Positions 56,258-64,000 of a DNA stretch of 64,000 nucleotides are shown piece after piece. The position numbers and the translations under genes are program-made. The notes beneath the pieces are model-generated. The model was not told the DNA's origin, ran no database searches, and worked only from the letters and a program-made list of their open reading frames with translations. Source of the stretch: Colwellia sp. Lineage in GTDB: Bacteria; Pseudomonadota; Gammaproteobacteria; Enterobacterales; Alteromonadaceae. Where the stretch lies: positions 107,510 to 171,509 of the forward strand of contig JAHDIK010000008.1 of the NCBI GenBank assembly GCA_020630795.1. Reading direction: 5' to 3'. Numbering within the stretch: the first letter of the stretch is position 1; each line of letters opens with the position of its first letter.

Positions 56258-59080
56258 ATGAGAAATATAGAAGTTAGAGGGGCTCGTACCCATAATCTAA
56301 AAGATATCAGTTTAGACATCCCTCGCGACAAACTCGTTGTTATTACAGGTTTATCTGGTTCAGGAAAATCATCATTAGCTTTTGATACGCTATACGCGGA
56401 AGGTCAACGTAGATACGTAGAATCGTTGTCAGCATACGCTCGTCAGTTTCTATCTTTGATGGAAAAGCCTGATGTAGATCACATCGAAGGTTTATCTCCT
56501 GCAATTTCTATTGAACAAAAATCTACTTCTCATAACCCTCGTTCTACCGTTGGTACTATTACTGAAATATATGACTACTTACGCTTGTTATATGCACGTG
56601 TTGGCGAACCTCGCTGTCCTGAACATAACCAACCACTTGCTGCACAAACCGTATCGCAAATGGTTGATAAAGTACTTGCATTAGACGAAGGCACAAAAGT
56701 GATGGTGCTAGCCCCTGTTGTTCAAAACAGAAAGGGTGAACACATTAAACTACTCGACAATTTAGCAGCACAAGGTTTTATACGAGCTCGTATAGACGGC
56801 GATGTGTGTGATTTGTCTGATCCACCTACGTTAGACTTACATAAAAAGCATACGATTGAAGTGGTAGTAGACCGATTAAAAGTACGTGAAGATATTCAAT
56901 TACGCTTGTCGGAATCATTCGAAACGGCGCTAGGTTTAACATCAGGCACCGCTAAAGTTGCCTTTATGGACGAGCCCTCAAAAGAAGAGCTGTTATTTTC
57001 TGCTAACTTCGCGTGTCCACATTGTGGTTACAGTATGCAAGAGTTAGAACCTCGTTTGTTTTCGTTCAACAACCCTGCTGGTGCATGTCAAACGTGTGAC
57101 GGTTTAGGTAACCAACAATTTTTTGACCCTTCACGTGTAATTTCCAACCCAGAATTAAGCTTATCTGGCGGCGCAATTAGAGGATGGGATAAACGCAATT
57201 TTTATTATTTCCAAATGCTACAAGCATTAGCAGATCATTATGACTTCGCGCTTGATGTACCATTTTCAGAGCTAAATAAAAAACATCAAGAAGTTATTTT
57301 ACGCGGTAGCGGCAAGCAAGAAATTGAATTTAAATACATGAATGACCGTGGCGACATTGTTATTAGAAAACATCCTTTTGAAGGAATTCTAAACAACATG
57401 GATCGCCGCTTTAAAGAAACGGAATCAAATGCCGTTCGCGAAGAGTTGTCTAAATATTTAAACAGTCAGCATTGTCCTGATTGTGATGGCAGCCGTTTAC
57501 GTTTAGAAGCTCGTAACGTATTTGTTAACGAAACCACATTGCCACAAGTTGCCGAATTCGCTATTGCCGATGCTTTAGACTTTTTTACAGGGCTCAATTT
57601 AACAGGACAAAAAGGCCAAATCGCAGAGAAAATATTAAAAGAAATTATCGATCGCTTAGGCTTCTTAGTAAACGTAGGGCTTAATTATTTAAACCTATCA
57701 CGCGCGGCAGGTACGCTATCGGGTGGCGAAGCTCAACGTATTAGACTTGCGAGTCAAATAGGGGCAGGCCTAGTTGGCGTTATGTATGTGCTTGATGAAC
57801 CATCAATCGGGTTGCATCAACGTGATAACGAACGATTACTAAAAACGCTTATACACCTGCGTGACCTTGGAAACACAGTTGTTGTTGTTGAGCATGATGA
57901 AGATGCTATTCGTGAAGCAGATCATGTAATCGATATTGGACCCGGTGCTGGTGTTCATGGCGGACAAGTTATTGCGTCAGGTACTGTAGACGACATTCTA
58001 AAATGTGAAGACTCACTTACCGGAAAGTATCTATCTGGCCGAGAAGAAATAGCAATACCTAAACAACGTGTTCCTTTCGACAAAAAGAATGTTGTTGAGC
58101 TAAAAGGCGCAACAGGAAACAATTTAAAAAATGTAGATTTAGTAATACCGAATGGTTTAATGACATGTATCACAGGTGTGTCTGGCTCAGGTAAATCAAC
58201 ACTGATTAATGACACATTATACAAGCTAGCTCACACTGAGTTAAACGGTGCTACAACCCAAGAACCTGCTCCGCATAAAGAAATTATAGGGCTTGATAAG
58301 CTTGATAAAGTTATAGATATTGATCAAAGCCCGATAGGTAGAACTCCACGCTCTAACCCCGCTACGTACACTGGGATTTTCACTGCTGTACGTGATATTT
58401 TTGCTGGCACGCAAGAAGCGCGATCTCGTGGTTATAAACCGGGAAGGTTTAGCTTTAACGTTAAAGGCGGTCGATGTGAAGCTTGTCAGGGTGATGGTTT
58501 AATCAAAGTTGAGATGCACTTTTTACCTGATGTTTACGTACCTTGTGATGACTGTAAAAGCCAACGTTATAACCGAGAAACACTCGAAGTAAAATACAAA
58601 GGCAAAAACATTCACGAAGTGCTCGACATGACCATTGAAGATGCTTCAGAGTTTTTCAGCGCAATCCCTGCCGTAAAACGCAAACTGCAAACATTACTTG
58701 ATGTTGGCTTAAGCTATATCAAGCTAGGGCAATCAGCTATTACGCTATCAGGTGGTGAAGCTCAACGTGTTAAGCTCGCTAAAGAGCTTTCAAAAAGAGA
58801 TACAGGTAAAACGCTATATATTTTAGATGAACCAACAACAGGTTTACACTTTCACGATATAAAGCAATTACTTCAAGTTATCCATAGACTGCGTGACCAC
58901 GGAAATACTATCGTTGTAATTGAACACAATTTAGATGTAGTAAAAACGGCTGATTGGATTGTTGATTTAGGACCTGAAGGTGGCTCAGGCGGCGGTGAGA
59001 TTCTCGTTACCGGGACACCAGAAGAAGTCGCTAAACACAAAACATCGCATACGGCGAGGTTCTTAAAACCTTTATTATAA
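56258..59080 (+). CDS. uvrA: Excinuclease ABC subunit A
   Basis: 940 residues from ATG 56258, exactly the E. coli length; an in-frame upstream start at 56231 is rejected because [17 protein letters not shown] is the standard N-terminus. Two ABC ATPase modules are readable: GLSGSGKSS and GVSGSGKST (Walker A), with LSGGEAQR in each. Zinc fingers lie at CPHCGYS...CQTCDG and CEACQGDG...CDDC. UvrA scans DNA for bulky lesions and loads UvrB in nucleotide-excision repair. A LexA-like box precedes it and a strong terminator follows. Confidence 0.97.
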   Translation: MRNIEVRGARTHNLKDISLDIPRDKLVVITGLSGSGKSSLAFDTLYAEGQRRYVESLSAYARQFLSLMEKPDVDHIEGLSPAISIEQKSTSHNPRSTVGTITEIYDYLRLLYARVGEPRCPEHNQPLAAQTVSQMVDKVLALDEGTKVMVLAPVVQNRKGEHIKLLDNLAAQGFIRARIDGDVCDLSDPPTLDLHKKHTIEVVVDRLKVREDIQLRLSESFETALGLTSGTAKVAFMDEPSKEELLFSANFACPHCGYSMQELEPRLFSFNNPAGACQTCDGLGNQQFFDPSRVISNPELSLSGGAIRGWDKRNFYYFQMLQALADHYDFALDVPFSELNKKHQEVILRGSGKQEIEFKYMNDRGDIVIRKHPFEGILNNMDRRFKETESNAVREELSKYLNSQHCPDCDGSRLRLEARNVFVNETTLPQVAEFAIADALDFFTGLNLTGQKGQIAEKILKEIIDRLGFLVNVGLNYLNLSRAAGTLSGGEAQRIRLASQIGAGLVGVMYVLDEPSIGLHQRDNERLLKTLIHLRDLGNTVVVVEHDEDAIREADHVIDIGPGAGVHGGQVIASGTVDDILKCEDSLTGKYLSGREEIAIPKQRVPFDKKNVVELKGATGNNLKNVDLVIPNGLMTCITGVSGSGKSTLINDTLYKLAHTELNGATTQEPAPHKEIIGLDKLDKVIDIDQSPIGRTPRSNPATYTGIFTAVRDIFAGTQEARSRGYKPGRFSFNVKGGRCEACQGDGLIKVEMHFLPDVYVPCDDCKSQRYNRETLEVKYKGKNIHEVLDMTIEDASEFFSAIPAVKRKLQTLLDVGLSYIKLGQSAITLSGGEAQRVKLAKELSKRDTGKTLYILDEPTTGLHFHDIKQLLQVIHRLRDHGNTIVVIEHNLDVVKTADWIVDLGPEGGSGGGEILVTGTPEEVAKHKTSHTARFLKPLL

Positions 59081-59119
59081 TCTTTAATCGAAAACTAACG
59101 TATTCAAAATACGGTATTA

Positions 59120-59162
59120 GGGCTTAACATCTACAATTATTCAGATGTTAAGCCCTTTTTAA
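59120..59162 (+). terminator. Terminator of uvrA
   Basis: A 13-bp perfect stem (59120-59132 with 59143-59155; GGGCTTAACATCT arm), a 10-nt loop and a T-run. Confidence 0.9.
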
Positions 59163-59249
59163 TTCTGGCGTACTCAATTTCATCACGTTAATATGGTCTT
59201 TAAAACAATCATTTGCTCAACAAATGAATCAATAATAAAGACGATAACC

Positions 59250-59888
59250 ATGACATCAAAAACTAACGCATTAATTTACTTTCTCGCTTTTACGAGTGGC
59301 TTTTCAATTATGGGAATAGAACTACTCGGGGGCAGAATTCTCGCACCTTTTTTTGGCAGTAGTGTTCATATTTGGGGGAGTATTATTACTGTGTTTATGC
59401 TGAGTTTATCGTTCGGATATCTTATTGGTGGAAAACTTTCCACGAAAAACGCTTCGTTAACACGTTATGGTCTTATATTTATTTTCGCCAGTATTACCGT
59501 GCTACCTGTAGCTTTATTTTCACAACCTATCATGGAGTTTATTTTTACTCGTGTTGAAGATAGCAGGTACGGTTCATTACTCGCCTCAACTGCATTATTT
59601 TTTATCCCTACAATTATTTTAGGCATGATCTCTCCTTATTCGGTGAGATTACTCGTAACCGACAGTGAAAAAAGCGGTCAAGTTGCAGGAATATTATACT
59701 TTGTTAGTACCCTAGGTAGCGCACTAGGTACCATAATCACGTCTTTTTATATGGTGTTAGCGTTTGAAGTAAACAATATTATTATTGGGTTTAGTCTTAC
59801 ATTAGGGATTTTAGGCGTACTCGCTATCGCTGTTCATAAATCGTTAGCTAGTGTCCCTAGTACTCCTTCACAATTGGCGGTGAAATAA
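59250..59888 (+). CDS. Membrane half of a split MFS/spermidine-synthase-like system
   Basis: A 212-residue hydrophobic protein from ATG 59250; an earlier ATG at 59193 adds 19 residues before the first helix. About six membrane helices are visible. FSIMGIELLGGRILAPFFGSS and GMISPYSVRLLV are signatures of the membrane part of 'fused MFS/spermidine synthase' proteins. Those normally carry the synthase domain in the same chain; here it is the next gene, whose ATG overlaps this stop (TAATG). The two should be translationally coupled and work together. Function is unknown. Confidence 0.78.
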   Translation: MTSKTNALIYFLAFTSGFSIMGIELLGGRILAPFFGSSVHIWGSIITVFMLSLSFGYLIGGKLSTKNASLTRYGLIFIFASITVLPVALFSQPIMEFIFTRVEDSRYGSLLASTALFFIPTIILGMISPYSVRLLVTDSEKSGQVAGILYFVSTLGSALGTIITSFYMVLAFEVNNIIIGFSLTLGILGVLAIAVHKSLASVPSTPSQLAVK

Positions 59889-60796
59889 TGATTACGTTTA
59901 AAAATATTTTTATCAATGTGGTAATTATTATATTACTTACCACACTATCTTCATCAAGCTTTGCTCGTGTTATCCATAGTGAACGCTCTCTATATCGCAA
60001 TATTATTGTGGAAGATAAAAATGACCTTCGCTGTTTAAAGTTCAATGTTAAAAGTAGTAAAACCAACCAAAGCTGCATGCTTAAAGGCGAACCAGACAAA
60101 CTAGTATTCAATTACACTAAGCTAGTTTTCTCCAGCCTATTAATGATCGACAACCCAAAAAACGTACTTATTATTGGACTAGGTGGCGGTACGTTATCAA
60201 ACACTATTCACCAACTTTACCCAACAGCAAAAATTACCAACGTTGAAATTGATCCTGCGGTTTTAAAGGTAGCAAGAGAGTACTTTAGCTTTTTTGAGAA
60301 CGATAATATTACATCACTCGTACAAGATGGCCGTATTTTCGTTAAGCGTGAAGGAATTAAAAAGAAAAAATATGATTGGATTATATTAGATGCTTTTAAT
60401 GGCGACTATATTCCTGAACACCTGCTCACTAAAGAGTTTTTTGAAGAAACAAAGAAGATTTTATCGGCTAATGGAATTATTTCGGCTAATACGTTTTCCA
60501 TCAGTCAATTGTACAATCACGAATCCGCCACGTACTACGACGTATTCGGTGATTTCATCAATGTAAGTAATCAAGAAAACAGTAATCGTATTATTCTAGC
60601 GGGTCATCAAAAGCTTCCCGATAGCGCCTTAATAGAATCACGAATAAAGCTTTTAGATCCTCAACTCAAAAAATTTGGAATAGATATTAAATCAATCAGC
60701 AAAAGTATGGTTTCAACAAAAGACAATATCGATTGGCCTAAAAATACAAAAGTACTTACCGATCAATACTCTCCTGCAAACCTACTCAATCTATAA
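59888..60796 (+). CDS. Spermidine-synthase-like methyltransferase-fold protein with N-terminal signal/anchor
   Basis: A 302-residue protein. Residues 1-26 form a hydrophobic leader ending SSSSFA, either a cleavable signal or an anchor. A SpeE-like Rossmann domain follows: VLIIGLGGGTLSNTI (SAM-type motif I), VEIDPAVLKVAREYF and LDAFNGDYIPEHL. The DSSDP active-site loop of true spermidine synthases is replaced by DAFNGD, so ordinary aminopropyl transfer is doubtful. It overlaps the upstream membrane gene by 1 bp. The leader would put a nucleotide-type cofactor domain outside the cytoplasm unless it anchors with the domain inside. Confidence 0.78.
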   Translation: MITFKNIFINVVIIILLTTLSSSSFARVIHSERSLYRNIIVEDKNDLRCLKFNVKSSKTNQSCMLKGEPDKLVFNYTKLVFSSLLMIDNPKNVLIIGLGGGTLSNTIHQLYPTAKITNVEIDPAVLKVAREYFSFFENDNITSLVQDGRIFVKREGIKKKKYDWIILDAFNGDYIPEHLLTKEFFEETKKILSANGIISANTFSISQLYNHESATYYDVFGDFINVSNQENSNRIILAGHQKLPDSALIESRIKLLDPQLKKFGIDIKSISKSMVSTKDNIDWPKNTKVLTDQYSPANLLNL

Positions 60797-60811
60797 TACT
60801 CAAACAACTTG

Positions 60812-60851
60812 ATTTAACTACATTGTCGACAAAATAACATTGTAGTTAAAT
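60812..60851. repeat. 11-bp inverted repeat enclosing a TTGTCGACAA palindrome upstream of prpE
   Basis: ATTTAACTACA (60812-60822) pairs with TGTAGTTAAAT (60841-60851). The perfect 10-bp palindrome TTGTCGACAA occupies 60823-60832 inside. It could terminate the upstream pair (poor T-tail) or form part of an operator. Confidence 0.55.
60823..60832. promoter_or_regulatory. GntR-type operator candidate upstream of prpE
   Basis: TTGTCGACAA, perfectly palindromic, lies 147 bp before the prpE ATG. It is the style of site bound by FadR-subfamily GntR regulators such as PrpQ-type propionate regulators. An identical copy lies inside prpE. Confidence 0.5.
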
Positions 60852-60978
60852 TTACACGTTCATTTTTCACTCAACGAACATAACTAATGGTATTAAAACA
60901 TCATTAGCCAAAAGTCTAATAGAGAGTTATTTCTACTCGCTCTACACTGGTTAATATCTACTCCACAGGATAATAACC

Positions 60979-62856
60979 ATGAGCTATAAAGAACAATATG
61001 CAGAAGCAAGTAATAATCCAACAGCCTTTTGGAAAGCCCAAGCAGATAAAATAAAGTGGATTAAAAAACCAAATACAATATTGTCGACAAACAGCGATGG
61101 AAATTATCAGTGGTTTGAAGATGGCGAACTCAATACATCTTATCTAGCGTTGGATTATCATATTGAACAAGGGAATGGGGATAATACGGCATTAATTTAC
61201 GACTCACCTGTTACTCAAACTAAAGCGACATTTACTTACAATGAGCTAAAAACAGAAGTTGCTAAGTTTGCACATGTTTTACAAAGTAAAAATGTCAGCA
61301 AAGGCGATCGCGTACTTATTTACATGCCAATGATTCCTCAAGCGGCAATAGCAATGTTAGCTTGCGCAAGAATTGGCGCCATTCATTCTGTGGTTTTCGG
61401 CGGATTTTCAGCACATGAATTGGCTATACGTATAGATGATGCGCAACCTAAAGTTATCGTATCAGCGAGTTGCGGCGTAGAAATTCAAAAAGTAATTCCT
61501 TATAAGCCGATGATAGACCAAGCGATAACACTAGCATCTTACAAACCTTCATCGTGCATTATTTATCAGCGAGATATCGTTAAAGCTTCATTACAAGAGG
61601 GCCGAGATTTCGATTGGCTTAAGCTTTGTAGTAGCGCAGAAGAAGCACAACCGGTACCCGTAAACGCGACAGATCCACTGTACATTCTATATACATCGGG
61701 TACTACAGGAAAACCCAAAGGCGTAGTTCGCGATAACGGTTCACACGCGGTAGCGATGAATTATAGTATGAGTGCTATATACGGTATCAATAAAGGAGAG
61801 GTTTTTTGGGCTGCATCAGACGTTGGTTGGGTTGTTGGTCACTCTTACATTGTATATGCCCCACTTATTGCTGGGTGTACCACGGTATTATTCGAAGGTA
61901 AGCCTGTTCATACGCCTGACGCTGGGACTTTTTGGCGCGTGTGTGCCGAATATAACGTAAAAGCACTTTTTAGCGCACCAACTGCGTTTAGAGCAATATG
62001 CAAAGAAGATCCTGAAGCTACATTAATTAAAAAATACGACCTCAGTAATCTGGAACGTTTATACCTTGCTGGTGAGCGACTCGATCCTGCTACCTATCAA
62101 TGGTTAAAAGATAAAACGGATTTACCTGTTATCGATCATTGGTGGCAAACAGAAACGGGTTGGGCAATAGCATCAATACCCTACGGTATTGAACAAATGG
62201 AAACAAAAGCTGGTTCCGCAGGATTAGCGACTCCTGGTTATAACATTAAAGTACTAGACAGCTCGGGTAATGAAGTTGAAAAAGGTGAAGAAGGAAATAT
62301 TGCGATTAAACTCCCACTACCTCCTGGGTGCTTAGCAACAATATGGCAAAACGACGCTAGATTTAAAGAAGGTTATTTAAATACATTTTCAGGTTATTAC
62401 GTAACGGGAGATGGTGGATTTATTGATGAAGATGATTACCTGTTTATCATGGGTAGAACCGACGATATTATAAACGTTGCAGGTCACAGAATGTCGACAG
62501 GTGAAATGGAGGAAGTTATCTCTGACCATTACTCCGTTGCAGAATGTGCTGTAATCGGTGGGCATTGTCCCATCAAAGGACAAACACCGTCAGCACTGGT
62601 TGTAATGAAAAACAATATTGAATTAGAGCCCGATGAGCTAATCAAAGAGCTAAAATTATCTATACGAGAAAAAATAGGAGCAATCGCTAGTCTTAAAGAA
62701 GTGCATATTGTTGATAGGTTGCCAAAAACTCGTTCAGGAAAAATTCTAAGAAAAACTATTCGCCAAATAGTCGATGGCCAAAGCTATCAAATTCCCTCAA
62801 CAATTGATGATCCTGTAGTACTCGACGAGTTACAAAAACTGCTAGGTGCGGCATAA
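60979..62856 (+). CDS. prpE: Propionyl-CoA synthetase
   Basis: A 625-residue ANL-superfamily ligase. The ATP loop is YILYTSGTTGKPKG, DHWWQTETGW is the A5 region and KTRSGKILRKTIR carries the catalytic, acetylatable lysine near the C-terminus. Length and sequence fit PrpE/ACSS3-type enzymes rather than acetyl-CoA synthetase (about 650). It activates propionate (and to a lesser extent acetate) through an acyl-adenylate. It stands alone: no prpBCD genes are in the window. Two identical palindromes, one upstream and one at codons 35-38, suggest repression by a GntR-type regulator. Confidence 0.92.
   Translation: MSYKEQYAEASNNPTAFWKAQADKIKWIKKPNTILSTNSDGNYQWFEDGELNTSYLALDYHIEQGNGDNTALIYDSPVTQTKATFTYNELKTEVAKFAHVLQSKNVSKGDRVLIYMPMIPQAAIAMLACARIGAIHSVVFGGFSAHELAIRIDDAQPKVIVSASCGVEIQKVIPYKPMIDQAITLASYKPSSCIIYQRDIVKASLQEGRDFDWLKLCSSAEEAQPVPVNATDPLYILYTSGTTGKPKGVVRDNGSHAVAMNYSMSAIYGINKGEVFWAASDVGWVVGHSYIVYAPLIAGCTTVLFEGKPVHTPDAGTFWRVCAEYNVKALFSAPTAFRAICKEDPEATLIKKYDLSNLERLYLAGERLDPATYQWLKDKTDLPVIDHWWQTETGWAIASIPYGIEQMETKAGSAGLATPGYNIKVLDSSGNEVEKGEEGNIAIKLPLPPGCLATIWQNDARFKEGYLNTFSGYYVTGDGGFIDEDDYLFIMGRTDDIINVAGHRMSTGEMEEVISDHYSVAECAVIGGHCPIKGQTPSALVVMKNNIELEPDELIKELKLSIREKIGAIASLKEVHIVDRLPKTRSGKILRKTIRQIVDGQSYQIPSTIDDPVVLDELQKLLGAA
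61081..61090. promoter_or_regulatory. Second TTGTCGACAA palindrome, inside prpE
   Basis: An exact copy of the upstream palindrome, 258 bp downstream of it, within codons 35-38. The spacing would allow DNA looping by a bound repressor. Confidence 0.45.
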
Positions 62857-62903
62857 GCGAAAGTATAGAAAACTAAAGCTTCCCTTAAAACAAAATAACA
62901 GTT

Positions 62904-63785
62904 CTATTTTTTAAGGGTTAGCTTATTTCTCTTTTTATTTGAAGTGCCGCTGACTTTCTTTTTAGCAGTAAAGGTAAGCTTAGTTGTATCAACCTTTCCA
63001 CGAAAGTCAGACTCTGTATTATCTGTTTTTTCTTTTGGTTGTGCTGTATTTATCGCAGTTTTGCTCGAACCGGCTACCGCACCATTAATTTCTGCCAGTT
63101 CTTTGTCAGATAAATAACGCCACTCACCTACTTTTAGGTTACCCAGCTCTACGCTCATAATGCGTGAGCGCTTTAATGTTTGAACTTCATACCCTAAATA
63201 TTCACACATTCTACGAATTTGACGATTAAGTCCCTGTGTAAGTATTATCTTAAACGAAAACTTACCTTGCACAGTTACTACGCAAGGCTTGGTAATGGTG
63301 CCTAATATGGGAACACCTTTTGACATACGTTCAACAAAACGCTCACTAATGGGCTTATCAACACTAACTATATATTCTTTATCGTGAGCATTTTCGGCCC
63401 TAAGAATCTTATTTACAATATCCCCGTCGCTCGTAAGAAAAATTAACCCTTCAGAAGGTTTATCAAGTCGGCCTATCGGAAATATACGTTTTTTATGTCC
63501 TATAGCGTCTACAATGTTACCTCGTACGTGTGACTCAGTTGTACAAGTAATACCAACAGGCTTGTTATAGGCAATATAAATACGGTCTGACTTATTTTTA
63601 GCAACTTCTTTAATGACATGTCCATTTACACAAACCTTATCACCCACTGAAACTTTAGTACCTAATTCAGGAACTTTGCCATTGATTGTTACACGCCCTT
63701 TTTCGATCAACTTATCTGCTTCTCTACGAGAACAGAAACCGGAATCACTTATATATTTATTTAGACGCTTTTGATCTTGAGACAC
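62904..63785 (-). CDS. rluF: 23S rRNA pseudouridine synthase RluF
   Basis: A 293-residue protein with an S4 RNA-binding domain (RLNKYISDSGFCSRREADKL) followed by the RsuA/RluB-type synthase domain. PIGRLDKPSEGLIF holds the catalytic Asp108, and QGLNRQIRRMCEYLGYEV is the conserved downstream motif. The sequence parallels E. coli RluF, which makes pseudouridine 2604 in 23S rRNA. The C-terminal tail (about 235-293) is Lys/Thr/Ser-rich and basic, as in E. coli. It is convergent with prpE, with no clear terminator between. Confidence 0.93.
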   Translation of the reverse strand: MSQDQKRLNKYISDSGFCSRREADKLIEKGRVTINGKVPELGTKVSVGDKVCVNGHVIKEVAKNKSDRIYIAYNKPVGITCTTESHVRGNIVDAIGHKKRIFPIGRLDKPSEGLIFLTSDGDIVNKILRAENAHDKEYIVSVDKPISERFVERMSKGVPILGTITKPCVVTVQGKFSFKIILTQGLNRQIRRMCEYLGYEVQTLKRSRIMSVELGNLKVGEWRYLSDKELAEINGAVAGSSKTAINTAQPKEKTDNTESDFRGKVDTTKLTFTAKKKVSGTSNKKRNKLTLKK

Positions 63786-63920
63786 TATAGTACCCTAATG
63801 AAATCTTCTACAAGCATTATACATAAGATAAAAGATACTGTAGACACATAGAAATTAAATGATTGGAGATTCAAACAATAAATAGTTTTTTAAAACTAAA
63901 CTATAGGTAAATATTGATAC

Positions 63921-64000
63921 ATGAAAATAGCACTTTGCGAGCGAGCAGTCGCTATTCCACCTTATCATGATTTAGCGCATAAACGAAAAAAGGCTATCCG
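63921..64000 (+). CDS. Possible N-terminal fragment of an unidentified gene at the right edge
   Basis: An ATG at 63921 opens a frame that stays open to the window end (about 26 codons, MKIALCERAVAIPPYHDLAH...). No good ribosome-binding site precedes it (AGGT about 11 bp upstream). A frame on the minus strand also enters from the right and stops after 12 codons. Too short to assign; listed because a coding region probably begins or ends here. Confidence 0.3.
   Translation, partial: MKIALCERAVAIPPYHDLAHKRKKAI

Noticed and set aside
59193..60796. A frameshift in one fused MFS/spermidine synthase gene
   Set aside because: The second frame has its own ATG (TAATG overlap) and a plausible signal sequence, so two coupled genes are the simpler reading, although a sequencing error cannot be excluded.

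Overview
The window is AT-rich chromosomal DNA from a marine-type gammaproteobacterium. Gene content and local order (rapZ-ptsO-mgtE, pmbA next to darP, an ArcA/stand-alone Hpt pair, tyrS next to an M23 peptidase and anmK, ssb-YajR-uvrA) fit the Alteromonadales, in the Colwellia/Thalassotalea/Shewanella neighbourhood. The genus is an inference. I see no rRNA, tRNA, CRISPR array, insertion sequence, prophage or plasmid origin. Most of the window is well-packed core genome with hairpin terminators between units.

Layout. 1-7.5 kb: end of the rpoN-side PTS-Ntr operon (rapZ tail, NPr), MgtE, PmbA, DarP, a DMT exporter, an M14-like deacylase and RsmC. 7.6-10.5 kb: a membrane histidine kinase, ArcA and, convergent to it, a single-domain phosphotransfer protein closely resembling the Hpt domain of ArcB. 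10.8-18.2 kb: FolE2 and glutamate synthase gltBD, the latter behind a 530-bp leader with short direct repeats. 18.4-22.1 kb: an exported Lys/Ser/Ala protein with a perfect 11-residue repeat, a FabY-type ketoacyl synthase and a divergent GlxA-type AraC regulator. 22.2-27.3 kb: an ArsR-family repressor with the two-cysteine spacing of the SqrR/BigR/HlyU sulfur sensors, divergent from an RND (MMPL) - LolA-like - outer-membrane-barrel operon; an operator-like dyad overlaps the operon promoter. 27.4-29.4 kb: EF-P and its lysine-modifying enzyme EpmB, divergent. 29.4-32.9 kb: small envelope proteins, an AraC/GyrI-like regulator and a glycerophosphodiesterase. 33-40.8 kb: a nosRZDFYL operon for nitrous oxide respiration, with an FNR/DNR-type box upstream of nosR. 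41-45.3 kb: tyrS, then an M23 peptidase and anmK (cell-wall turnover and recycling), and a 63-residue orphan. 45.9-48.8 kb: a lone TonB-dependent receptor. 48.9-59.1 kb: ssb, a thioesterase, pssA, fadH (with a FadR-like box), a Gre-like factor, YajR and uvrA (with a LexA-like box). 59.2-63.8 kb: a two-gene split membrane/spermidine-synthase-like pair, prpE with two identical 10-bp palindromes, and RluF.

How the genes fit together. The Arc phosphorelay proteins and the FNR-controlled denitrification operon point to a facultative respirer that switches with oxygen. The FadR and GntR-type operator candidates at fadH and prpE point to regulated use of unsaturated fatty acids and propionyl-CoA precursors.

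The least-explained parts are the thiol-sensor-controlled lipid-export-like operon, the exported hendecad-repeat protein, the split SpeE-like pair and the leader upstream of gltB. All functional calls rest on reading motifs and recalling families. No alignments or searches were run.
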